Origin: Mycobacterium sp. NS-7484
GTDB taxonomy: Bacteria; Actinomycetota; Actinomycetes; Mycobacteriales; Mycobacteriaceae
NCBI RefSeq assembly: GCF_001953975.1
Contig: NZ_MBEJ01000090.1
Coordinates: 1 to 64,000 of the forward strand
Direction: 5' to 3'
Length of the DNA stretch: 64,000 nt
The notes beneath the pieces were generated by a model. The model did no database searches, was not told where the DNA came from, and worked only from the letters and a program-made list of their open reading frames with translations. This document shows, piece by piece, positions 8,462-16,215 of this stretch (the stretch's first letter is position 1; each line of letters opens with the position of its first letter). The translations under genes were made by a program, and so were the position numbers.

Positions 8462-9427
8462 GTGCAGACCCTGATCGATTTCGACCGTGCGCCCGTTTTC
8501 GCGATTCCCACCGTCGCGCCGGTGGACGGACTCACCGTGCGCGAGGGAATGCTGTTGGAAGGGCCGCAGGGTTGGGGAGAGTTCAGCCCGTTGCCGCAAG
8601 ACCGCTCGCTGGTGCGCTGGCTGACGGCCGCGACCGAACCGGGCACGGTGGGCTGGCCCGACCCCGTGCGCGGGCGGGTGCCGATCGCGGTCACCATTCC
8701 CGCGGTCGATGCGGCGCGGGCCCATCAGATCGCGGCCGCCTCGAAAACCCGCGCCGCCGCGGTCGAGGTCGGCGCAGGATCGTTGGCCGAGGACATCGAG
8801 CGGGTAGAGGCGGCGCGAGACGGGCTCGGACCGGGCGGCACCGTACGTTGCCACGTCAACGGCAGGTGGAATCCGGATACCGCCGTGGCGGCCATCGCCG
8901 CCCTGAGTCGAGCGGCCGACGGGCTGGAGTTCGTGGTGCAACCCTGCCCGACAATTGACGAGCTGGCCGCGCTCAGACGTCGGGTCGAGGTGCCCATCGC
9001 GGTCGACGAGTCGCTCTGCGGTGCCGACGACCCGCGGGATCTGCGGCTCGAAGCGGCTGCCGACATCGCGGTGCTCGCCGTCGGACCCCTGGGCGGGGTG
9101 CGGCGCGCATTACGCGTGGCCGAGATGCTCGGGCTGCCGAGCGTGGTCCGGTCCAGCGTGGAGACCACGATCGGCCTGGCCGCCGGTCTCGCGCTGGCCG
9201 GCGCGCTGCCACAGCTGCCGTTCGCCTGCGAACTGGGAACCAGAGGGCTGCTGGCCGGTGATCTGGTCGCGGATTCGCGTTCGCTGGCAGCTGTGGATGG
9301 CTATCTACCCGTCGCGCCGATGCCTCCGGCTCCGCAACCCGAGCAGTTGGAGCGCTACGCGGTCACCGACCCGGCTCGCGTGCAGTGGTGGCGCGAACGG
9401 CTGCGGGCTGCCATCACCGCGTCGTGA
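8462..9427 (+). CDS. MenC-like enolase-superfamily protein, probably catalytically dead
   Basis: 321 residues, starting at GTG 8462. Overall length, the early EGPQGWGEFSPL block and the last third (VDESL, PLGGVRRAL, SSVETTIGLAAGLALAGALP) match mycobacterial o-succinylbenzoate synthase, the menaquinone-pathway enzyme. The catalytic positions do not. The K-x-K catalytic pair reads A100-V-E102; the first metal Asp is His131; the Glu before QPC is Val159; the second catalytic Lys is Ala206. Only Asp182 of the metal ligands remains. The frame is intact with normal codon use, so it looks like a retained pseudoenzyme. A genuine menC is expected elsewhere. The alignment to the active enzyme is from memory. 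Confidence 0.78.
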   Translation: MQTLIDFDRAPVFAIPTVAPVDGLTVREGMLLEGPQGWGEFSPLPQDRSLVRWLTAATEPGTVGWPDPVRGRVPIAVTIPAVDAARAHQIAAASKTRAAAVEVGAGSLAEDIERVEAARDGLGPGGTVRCHVNGRWNPDTAVAAIAALSRAADGLEFVVQPCPTIDELAALRRRVEVPIAVDESLCGADDPRDLRLEAAADIAVLAVGPLGGVRRALRVAEMLGLPSVVRSSVETTIGLAAGLALAGALPQLPFACELGTRGLLAGDLVADSRSLAAVDGYLPVAPMPPAPQPEQLERYAVTDPARVQWWRERLRAAITAS

Positions 9428-9562
9428 CCGATCCAGCAACGTGGTCGACCGGATTCGCGTCGAACAGATTCAAGTAGCGCACTACGCATGTGTGCGGCCC
9501 GGCGGCAACTCGAGAATCGACGTCGTCAGCCACCCGCTGGCGACAGATCCAACGGAGGTGCC

Positions 9563-9886
9563 ATGTCGTTGTTCGCCAAACTGTCGGAACTGCGGGCCGT
9601 CAAGACCCAGGAGTCCGGGGGAACCGACGAGCTCAGCATCAGCCGGGCTGACGGGTTCCAGTTCCGGGCTGTGTCGATGTGCCAGGGCGATGTGGTGGAT
9701 CTGGACCGGCTGCTGCCGTTCGACGGTGAATTGGAGATCGTGTTCCGGGAGGTGGATGTGCGCACCGACGAGACGCAGGACGTGGGGTCGATTGTGATCC
9801 GCTCCGAGGAGTTGGGCCGCGGCGAGGTCACTCAGCAGGTCAGCGGCGCCGGGGCCCATTACGCCCTCACCTACAAGGTCATCTGA
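9563..9886 (+). CDS. Conserved-looking hypothetical protein
   Basis: 107 residues, starting at ATG 9563 directly behind GGAGG. There is no signal peptide or membrane segment. The composition, alternating hydrophobic and acidic residues with few helix-formers in the middle, suggests a small beta-rich cytoplasmic domain. I recognise no family or catalytic motif. It follows the MenC-like gene by 135 bases and converges on the phosphotransferase gene. Confidence 0.6.
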   Translation: MSLFAKLSELRAVKTQESGGTDELSISRADGFQFRAVSMCQGDVVDLDRLLPFDGELEIVFREVDVRTDETQDVGSIVIRSEELGRGEVTQQVSGAGAHYALTYKVI

Positions 9887-9895
9887 GCACGCCGG

Positions 9896-10807
9896 TCAGT
9901 CCTGCACGGCCTTGGCGATGGCCACACACACGGTCAGCCAGTCCGGATCAGGGTGGGCTTCCTCGGTCAGCTCCCACATCGCGTTGTGCATCATCCGCAC
10001 GATCACCCAGTCCCTGGCCCGGTCGGGATCGAGATCTGCGGCATCGACCAGGGCGGCCAGCCGGCGCCGGACGCCGTCGCGAACATGGCCGGCCAGCTCG
10101 TCCCACCGGTTCCACAACATCGGTGCGAGGTCGTAGTGCGGGTCGCCGTTCATCGGCTTGGGGTCGATCACCAGCCATGGCTCGCGTTCGCCGGCGAGCA
10201 CGTTGGCGTAGTGCAGATCACCGTGGACCACGGTGTCGGCAACCGCGCGGTCGGTGCTCAGATCCGTGCCCAGCGAGATGGCTTGCTCGACCAGTCGTCG
10301 CGGCAGGGGAGCGTTGCGCGGCAGCCGGGCCAGGCCGGCGGACCAGCGGGTGGTGTTCTCGGCGACCGAACGCAGCTGGGGCAGCGGTGGCACGTGGAGC
10401 CGGCCGTAGAGTCCGGCCACGATCTCGCAGGCCTCGATGTCCCAGAGCTCGTTGAGGTTTCGTTGCTGTAGCCGTTCGAGCAGCAGAGTGCGCCGGTGCG
10501 GGTCGGCCCGCAGCAGCCGGGCTGACCCGGCTCCGGCCCACCGGCGCAGGGCCAGATGTTCGTGGGCCGATTCCTCGTCGGGAAAGCCGGCCTTGAGGAC
10601 TGCCGCGACGCCGTCGTCGGTCCGTACCGGGACCACGATCGAGCAGTGACCGTGGTACGGCGGCCCGTCCGCGCGCAGCGTCCACTCGTCGAACTGGTCT
10701 CGAAGTAGCCGGGGCAGGCTCTCGACCCAGGACTGCCACCGTGGTCCCCGCGTGCCCATGGCGTGCACGGCCTCGGGCAGATCGATCATCGCGACCCATG
10801 GTCGCAC
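9896..10807 (-). CDS. Aminoglycoside/hydroxyurea phosphotransferase-like kinase
   Basis: 303 residues. It has the aminoglycoside phosphotransferase fold of the hydroxyurea/APH(6) group: an N-lobe Lys in AAVLKAGFP, the catalytic loop VVHGDLHYANVL (Brenner motif) and the metal-binding VIDPKP. Family members phosphorylate streptomycin or hydroxyurea, but environmental homologues often have unknown substrates, so resistance is not established. Start is GTG 10807; an in-frame ATG at 10789 is an alternative. It is divergent from tpx with a 44-base gap. Confidence 0.83.
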   Translation of the reverse strand: MRPWVAMIDLPEAVHAMGTRGPRWQSWVESLPRLLRDQFDEWTLRADGPPYHGHCSIVVPVRTDDGVAAVLKAGFPDEESAHEHLALRRWAGAGSARLLRADPHRRTLLLERLQQRNLNELWDIEACEIVAGLYGRLHVPPLPQLRSVAENTTRWSAGLARLPRNAPLPRRLVEQAISLGTDLSTDRAVADTVVHGDLHYANVLAGEREPWLVIDPKPMNGDPHYDLAPMLWNRWDELAGHVRDGVRRRLAALVDAADLDPDRARDWVIVRMMHNAMWELTEEAHPDPDWLTVCVAIAKAVQD

Positions 10808-10851
10808 CCCGGGCGGCCCGCGGGGCAGCAGGTTTTGACAGACTGTGCGCT

Positions 10852-11346
10852 ATGGCACAGATAACCTTGCGCGGAAATTCCATCAACACCGTCGGTGAAC
10901 TGCCCGCAGTCGGCAGCCCGGCCCCCAGCTTCTCGCTCACCGGCACCGACCTCGGCGCCGTCACCAGCGACCAGTTCCAGGGCAAGGCGTTGCTGCTGAA
11001 CATCTTCCCGTCGGTGGACACGCCGGTGTGCGCCGCCAGCGTGCGCACCTTCAACGAGCGCGCTGCCGAGGCCGGCGCCACGGTGCTGTGCGTGTCGAAG
11101 GACCTGCCGTTCGCCCAGAAGCGCTTCTGCGGTGCCGAGGGCATCGAGAACGTCACCTCGGCGTCGGCCTTCCGGGACAGCTTCGGCGAGGACTACGGCA
11201 TCACCCTGGCCGACGGCCCGATGGCCGGTCTGCTCGGCCGTGCCGTCGTGGTGATCGGCGCCGACGGCAACGTGGCCTACTCCGAACTGGTTCCCGAGAT
11301 CGCTCAGGAGCCCAACTACGACGCCGCCCTGGCTGCGCTCAAGTAG
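10852..11346 (+). CDS. tpx: Thiol peroxidase Tpx
   Basis: 164 residues, the normal length. This atypical 2-Cys peroxiredoxin reduces hydrogen peroxide and organic peroxides using thioredoxin. The peroxidatic Cys60 lies in PSVDTPVC, the resolving Cys93 in KRFCGAEG, and an additional Cys80 is present, the same pattern known for M. tuberculosis Tpx. The protein has no signal peptide and acts in the cytoplasm. It ends just before a strong bidirectional hairpin shared with tenA. Confidence 0.95.
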   Translation: MAQITLRGNSINTVGELPAVGSPAPSFSLTGTDLGAVTSDQFQGKALLLNIFPSVDTPVCAASVRTFNERAAEAGATVLCVSKDLPFAQKRFCGAEGIENVTSASAFRDSFGEDYGITLADGPMAGLLGRAVVVIGADGNVAYSELVPEIAQEPNYDAALAALK

Positions 11347-11355
11347 TTGCGCTCG

Positions 11356-11387
11356 TCCCTCACCGGTGTCCATACGCCGGTGAGGGA
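11356..11387. terminator. Bidirectional terminator between tpx and tenA
   Basis: A perfect 11-bp inverted repeat (TCCCTCACCGG at 11356-11366 and CCGGTGAGGGA at 11377-11387) with a 10-base loop lies between the convergent stops of tpx (11346) and the TenA gene (11405). It lacks a T-tract on either strand. Confidence 0.75.
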
Positions 11388-11404
11388 TGACGCCGGGCCG
11401 ACGT

Positions 11405-12088
11405 TCAGATCGGCCACTGCTCGCGGCGATACGCCGCGTCGAAAAACATCCATTCGTATTTCGCCGTGACCACGAAATGCGTTCGGGCGTCGGCTTCTTG
11501 CGCCGAGCCGAGCGCCAACCCGATCCGGTCCGTGACGGCCAGCACCTCGGCGACGGTCGCGGCAAACTCCTCACCGCCATAGCTGTCGATCCAGCGTTGG
11601 TACCGCTCGTCGGGCGAACCGTCTTTCGCCAGGGCCGAGCCGACCCGGGCATAGATCCAGTAGCAGGGCAGCACCGCCGCCAGCCCTTCGGCAAAGCTTC
11701 CGCCGTATGCCGTGGCGAGCAGATAACTCGTGTAGGCCCGCGTGGTCGGGGCCACGGGGGTGGAGTTCAACTCCGTCAGATCCAGCCCCAGGGCGGGCAG
11801 TAGCTCGTTGTGCAATCCCAGCTCCACGTCGAAGATTTCGGCTGCATGCCGGGAGAACATCGCGGTGTCGGCCAAGGTGGGCGCCTTCGCGCCGACGATC
11901 GCGAGGGCCCGGGCGTAGTCACGCAGGTAGTGCACGTCTTGTGCGACATAGTGCGTGAATGCCGTGTCGTCGAGGCTGCCGTCGGTGAGGCCGGTCAGGA
12001 ACGGGTGCGCCACGGTCGCGGCGAAGATCGGCTCGATCGAGTGCCACAGCCGTGCCGAGAAGGATTGCAGATTCGCATCGGTATGCAT
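11405..12088 (-). CDS. tenA: TenA-family thiaminase II / aminopyrimidine hydrolase
   Basis: 227 residues, matching the TenA/THI-4 helical fold. Recognisable blocks are HPFLTGLTDGSL near residue 28, FTHYVAQDVHYLRDYARAL, the nucleophile Cys in AAVLPCYWIY near residue 140, WIDSYGGEEF, and the closing KYEWMFFDAAY. TenA with the active-site Cys hydrolyses aminopyrimidine breakdown products so thiamin pyrimidine can be salvaged. No other thiamin gene is adjacent. ATG 12088 gives the standard length. Confidence 0.9.
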   Translation of the reverse strand: MHTDANLQSFSARLWHSIEPIFAATVAHPFLTGLTDGSLDDTAFTHYVAQDVHYLRDYARALAIVGAKAPTLADTAMFSRHAAEIFDVELGLHNELLPALGLDLTELNSTPVAPTTRAYTSYLLATAYGGSFAEGLAAVLPCYWIYARVGSALAKDGSPDERYQRWIDSYGGEEFAATVAEVLAVTDRIGLALGSAQEADARTHFVVTAKYEWMFFDAAYRREQWPI

Positions 12089-12269
12089 GTCGATATGGTG
12101 ACAGGTCGCGGCGCCGGGTAACCGTCAGGTCACGGTACTGCATCTGATTAGCCTTGCGCCCCAGCTGAATTGGGCGAAACCCGGCGTCGGCGGTACAAAT
12201 GGTTGACTCGACTGACGACGACCAGCAGTTCGAGGTCACCTTCGCTGTGGTCGAGAGAGTTGATGTTCG

Positions 12270-12881
12270 ATGAGACGTTACGTTGCCCTGCTGTTAGGTC
12301 TGGCATTTCTGGTAGCGACTCCCGGACTTGCCGGTGCCGCACCGATCGAACGCCCGGCCGGCAATCAGCAGTTTGTCGACCTCGTGATCGCCCGGGCGTT
12401 GTCCCAGCGCGGGGTGCCGTTCAGCTACGGCGGTGGCGACGTCAACGGACCCACCCGCGGTATCGCCCGCACCGTGCCGGCCCCCGGCCTGACCCCGCCG
12501 CCCACGGCAGGTGGACTGACGCCCGGCCTGTCGACCCCGGCGGTCACCGCCCCGGCACTGACCACGCCGGGCCTCGGTGTCATGCCGGACCCCTCGGCCA
12601 ACGTGGTCGGTTTCGACGCATCCGGTCTGATCGTGTACGCCTTCGCCGGGGCGGGCGTCAAGATGCCGCGCTCCTCTGGTGAGCAGTACAAGGTCGGACA
12701 GAAGGTGCTGCCGTCGGCCGCGCTGCCCGGGGATCTGATCTTCTACGGGCCAGAGGGCACCCAGAGCGTCGCGCTCTACCTCGGCAACAACCAGATGATC
12801 CAGGGCACCGAGCCCGCGGTCGCGGTCACGCCGGTGCGCGCCGAGGGCATGACGCCCTACCTCGTCCGCATCATCGCGTGA
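12270..12881 (+). CDS. ripD: RipD-like non-catalytic NlpC/P60 protein
   Basis: 203 residues with a signal peptide (cleavage near GLAGAAP). The NlpC/P60 domain matches mycobacterial RipD: SQRGVPFSYGGG, VGFDASGLIVYAFAGAG, RSSGEQYKVGQKVLP, DLIFYGPEGTQSVALYLG. As in RipD, the catalytic Cys is replaced by Ala (A117) and the catalytic His by Ser (S166), so it should bind peptidoglycan rather than cut it. Two things are odd: a Pro/Thr-rich insert of about 45 residues (about 67-110) splits the domain, and the C-terminal Pro/Gln repeat tail that I recall for M. tuberculosis RipD is absent. Confidence 0.85.
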   Translation: MRRYVALLLGLAFLVATPGLAGAAPIERPAGNQQFVDLVIARALSQRGVPFSYGGGDVNGPTRGIARTVPAPGLTPPPTAGGLTPGLSTPAVTAPALTTPGLGVMPDPSANVVGFDASGLIVYAFAGAGVKMPRSSGEQYKVGQKVLPSAALPGDLIFYGPEGTQSVALYLGNNQMIQGTEPAVAVTPVRAEGMTPYLVRIIA

Positions 12882-12948
12882 GGCGCGTCGACGCCACCGC
12901 CGCAGGACTTGCCGTATATCCAACGGTAAGCCCCTAGACTGTGCCGTC

Positions 12949-13731
12949 GTGGGCATTCTGTTTGGCTTCGCGCCGTGGATCATCTATTGGGTACTCGTCG
13001 GCAACGTGCCGTTCGGAGTCGCCGTGCTGGTGGCGCTGGCGACGGCCATCGCGACATTCGTGATCAGCCGGGTCTCGGGGGCGCCGGGGCGCACCCTGGA
13101 GATCGGTGCGCTCGCCACCTTCGTCGTGTTGACGGTGCTGACCCTGGTGCTCAGCCAGGACGTCATGGAACGCTGGATGCAGCCGCTGAGCAACGCGGGG
13201 ATCTTCCTGGTCGCGTTGATCGGTCTTTTGATCGGTAAGCCGTTCGTGCTCGAGTTCGCCGCGGCCGGTCAACCGCCCGGGGTGGTGGAAAGCGATGTGT
13301 TCCAACGGATCATCAAGATTCTGACCTGGATCTGGGTCGGCGCCTTTGCCGGCATGACGATCTCATCGGCGATCCCGCCGATCGTGCAGGGTGATGCCAC
13401 GATCCTGGACACCGAGACGCCATTGTCGTTCGTCTGCTACTGGGTCATCCCGTTCGTCCTGCTGGGGTTGGCGGTGCTGGCCTCGCGCATCCTGCCCGAC
13501 CGGATGACGGCGGGGATCAACGACATCGTGCGCAAGACAACGTTCGTGGCGTTTTCCGAGGCCGAGATCGACCAGCTCTATTTTCTGGCCCAAGAACACG
13601 CCAACCGCGAGGTGGGGGCCGGGCAGGAAGCCTACGACGTCCGGGTCGGTGGGTCGGGAACTCCCTTGGTGGGCGACGAATCCCGGATGTCCTGGCCCTC
13701 CACGTACAAGGTGCGAGACCGCAAGCGCTGA
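12949..13731 (+). CDS. Conserved membrane protein, six predicted helices
   Basis: 260 residues, starting at GTG 12949. Hydrophobic stretches at about residues 4-21, 22-38, 45-66, 82-98, 120-137 and 155-178 predict six membrane helices, followed by a ~75-residue polar C-terminal tail probably in the cytoplasm. No transporter or enzyme motif is visible. Length and character resemble Rv1927 of M. tuberculosis, which lies near fadD31 and tpx as here, but that link is from memory. Confidence 0.72.
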   Translation: MGILFGFAPWIIYWVLVGNVPFGVAVLVALATAIATFVISRVSGAPGRTLEIGALATFVVLTVLTLVLSQDVMERWMQPLSNAGIFLVALIGLLIGKPFVLEFAAAGQPPGVVESDVFQRIIKILTWIWVGAFAGMTISSAIPPIVQGDATILDTETPLSFVCYWVIPFVLLGLAVLASRILPDRMTAGINDIVRKTTFVAFSEAEIDQLYFLAQEHANREVGAGQEAYDVRVGGSGTPLVGDESRMSWPSTYKVRDRKR

Positions 13732-13741
13732 CGGCGCGGCG

Positions 13742-14464
13742 TCAGGCGGCCGGCGTCATGCCCAGCAAGCCGAACATCATCACGAGGCCTGGCAGCAGGT
13801 TGGTCACCTGGTGCGCCAGGATGCCGCCCCAGAGGTTCCCGGAATACAGGCGCGCCAACGCAATCGGAAGGGCCACCACCAGTAGCAGGGGTGCGCGCTC
13901 GAGTTCCAGGTGGGCCACGGCGAACGCCACGGTGGACACCGTCAGGGCGGTGATGCGTCCCCAACGTTGCTCCAGCGCGCCCCACAGCAGGCCGCGGTAC
14001 ACCACCTCTTCACAGATCGGGGCGATGACCGCGACCAGCACCAGTACGGTCACCGCCACCGGCCAGGTGGCTCGCACGCCCTCGAAGATCCCGCCCACCG
14101 CGGAGGTGGCGTCCGGTCCCACGATCGACTGGTAGAGCAGCGCAGCGGGCAGCGTGACGAACAGACCTCCGATGCCGAAGGCCACACCGAGACCGACCGC
14201 CCGCCAGGACCAATGCCAGCGAAAGTCGATCCAGGGACCGTTGCCTCGCCATTTCGCGATCGCCAGGGCCGACGCGGCCGCGAGCAGTGTCGGCGTCCCG
14301 ATCGCCAGCGTGATCAGCCAGGCCGGTGGGGGACCGGCAGGCGCGAGCAACCCGAAGGAGGCCGACGTGAGCAGATAGACGGCCTCGACGACGACGAATG
14401 CGCCAAGACCCCAGCGGTGGGTCGGTCCGGTCGGCACCCGCGACGCCTCCTGAACAGCATCCAT
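13742..14464 (-). CDS. CPBP-family intramembrane metalloprotease
   Basis: 240 residues with about seven or eight membrane helices. The CPBP (Abi/CAAX-type) motifs are present: PICEEVVYRG with the Glu-Glu-x-x-x-Arg pair, AVAHLE with a metal-binding His, and a final ILAHQVTN with another His. Such proteases process prenylated or bacteriocin-related peptides; the substrate here is unknown. It is convergent with the membrane protein at 12949-13731. Confidence 0.85.
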   Translation of the reverse strand: MDAVQEASRVPTGPTHRWGLGAFVVVEAVYLLTSASFGLLAPAGPPPAWLITLAIGTPTLLAAASALAIAKWRGNGPWIDFRWHWSWRAVGLGVAFGIGGLFVTLPAALLYQSIVGPDATSAVGGIFEGVRATWPVAVTVLVLVAVIAPICEEVVYRGLLWGALEQRWGRITALTVSTVAFAVAHLELERAPLLLVVALPIALARLYSGNLWGGILAHQVTNLLPGLVMMFGLLGMTPAA

Positions 14465-14578
14465 GCGGCCAGAGGCTACTGCTCCCGGTGGCGCCCCATC
14501 ATGTATCGCCGAGATGTGGTCGGCGGACCGGTCGCCTGGTTCCGCGCGCTGATCGATCCGCCCCGATCAGCCGGAAGC

Positions 14579-16126
14579 TCAGTCCCGGTCCAGGTCGCCG
14601 TCGACCACCAACTGCCGCAGGGTTTTTCGGTCGAACTTTCCACTGGGCAGCGTCGGGATCCGGTCACCCGTGGTCAGTACCCAGCGGGTCGGCACCTTAT
14701 AGGCCGACAGGTGTTCGCGGGCATGGGAGATCAGCGTCGCCACGTCGATCGGCGCGGTCGGCACGACGATGGCACATACCTGTTCGCCGCGTTGTGGATC
14801 GTCGAGGCCGATGACCACACATTGCGCCACATCGGCAGCTTCGGCGATGACGGCCTCGACCTCCAGGGGCGAGACGTTGGCGCCGGCAGCCTTGATCAGA
14901 TCCGTGGTGCGTCCGACGTAGAACAATCGGGGGTCGCCGTCGCGCCGGTACACCTTGTCACCGGTGTGGTACCAGCCGTCGGCGTCGAAGGTTTCGCAAC
15001 GTTCCCGCTTGTTGTATCCGGCCATCACCCCGATACCGCGGACCAGGAGTTCGCCGGTGTGGCCGGGACGGACCAGCTTGCCCTGCTCGTCGACGATGGC
15101 GATGTCGGTGTAGACGAACCCGCCTGCGGTCTCGGACATAGTCCGGTGCACCGGAAATCCGTCGGGCACATCGGTCATCGCGATGTCGAGCGGCCCGTCG
15201 CGCAGCATGGGCGCACTGCTGAGGTCCCGGTCGGCGAACGACGGGTGTTCGCGCATCCGCTGAGTGAACGCCGGCCAGCCCACCACACCGGTGATACGTT
15301 CGCGCTCGACGAGATCCAACGCGGTCGCCGCGTCGAGTTTCGGCATGACCGCCAGGGTGACGGGTTCGTGCAGCGCCCCGGTGGCCGCGAGCAGGCCGCC
15401 GATCCAGAAGAACGGCATGGCGCACAGAATCCGGGGCGGGTCCTCGGATTTGGTGATCGCGCGGATGGCGCTCGGCCAGGTCGAGGTCTGCCGCACGAGT
15501 GTGCCGTGGGTGTGCAGTACCCCTTTGGGGTCTGCGGTGGAGCCGGAGGTGTGGACCATGATGGCCAGGTCGGCGGGGGAGACCTCGGCTTCGGCTGCGG
15601 CCAGGATCTCGGCCGGCACGCCATGGCCGGTCTGCGTGTCCACGCTCGTTGCCCAGGGCCGGTCGACGTCGCCGACGACGGCGATGCGACGCAGATAGGG
15701 TGCGGCGCGCACGACCGGTCGGTTGCCGACGTGGCCGGTCAGCTCGGGCAGTGCGGCCTCCAGCCGCTCGGCGACGTCGATGGTCAGGACCGTGCTGGGA
15801 GCGATCAGGAACCCGATGTCGGCCAGCCGTAACACCTTTGCGATTTCCGCCGGGGCGTACAACGTGCTCAGCGGCACCGCGACCGCCCCGATGCGTGACA
15901 CCGCAAGCCACCACGTCACCCATTCGCCACCGTTGGGAAAGAACAGCCCGACGCGGGTGCCCTTGCCCACCCCTTCGTGCAGCAGCCACCGCGCCAGGCG
16001 GGCGGACCGTTGTTCGGCTTCGAGGTAGGTGAGCCGTTCGGTGGGGGTGACCAGATAGGTGCTCTCCGGGAACTCGGCAACACTGTGTTGCAGCAGAGCG
16101 GGGATGGTCAACGGCGATTGCGTCAC
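14579..16126 (-). CDS. Acyl-CoA synthetase (FadD-type, AMP-forming)
   Basis: 515 residues. ANL-superfamily motifs are in order: the P-loop MVHTSGSTADPKGV near residue 190, the A5-like MSETAGG, the A7-like DGWYHTGDKVYR near residue 395, the hinge GRTTDLIKAAGANVSP, and the A10 Lys in LPSGKFDRKTL. It should activate a carboxylic acid to its acyl-AMP and then the CoA thioester. The substrate cannot be assigned, since the pocket resembles short or medium/aromatic acid ligases as much as long-chain ones. It is divergent from the FadD31-like gene, whose start is 90 bases away. Confidence 0.87.
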   Translation of the reverse strand: MTQSPLTIPALLQHSVAEFPESTYLVTPTERLTYLEAEQRSARLARWLLHEGVGKGTRVGLFFPNGGEWVTWWLAVSRIGAVAVPLSTLYAPAEIAKVLRLADIGFLIAPSTVLTIDVAERLEAALPELTGHVGNRPVVRAAPYLRRIAVVGDVDRPWATSVDTQTGHGVPAEILAAAEAEVSPADLAIMVHTSGSTADPKGVLHTHGTLVRQTSTWPSAIRAITKSEDPPRILCAMPFFWIGGLLAATGALHEPVTLAVMPKLDAATALDLVERERITGVVGWPAFTQRMREHPSFADRDLSSAPMLRDGPLDIAMTDVPDGFPVHRTMSETAGGFVYTDIAIVDEQGKLVRPGHTGELLVRGIGVMAGYNKRERCETFDADGWYHTGDKVYRRDGDPRLFYVGRTTDLIKAAGANVSPLEVEAVIAEAADVAQCVVIGLDDPQRGEQVCAIVVPTAPIDVATLISHAREHLSAYKVPTRWVLTTGDRIPTLPSGKFDRKTLRQLVVDGDLDRD

Positions 16127-16215
16127 CCGCCCATCTTCTCCAACGGGCGCTGGGCATCCGCTCGGGGTCGGTTCAGCGATCCTTCCTCGCCGGTCTCGCG
16201 ACCTAGACTGCGGTC

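Noticed and set aside
13910..15832. A 640-codon open frame on the plus strand opposite the CPBP and FadD genes.
   Set aside because: It is antisense to two genes with clear family motifs and its translation is low-complexity Arg/Gly/Asp-rich, as expected from the third-position GC bias of the real genes.
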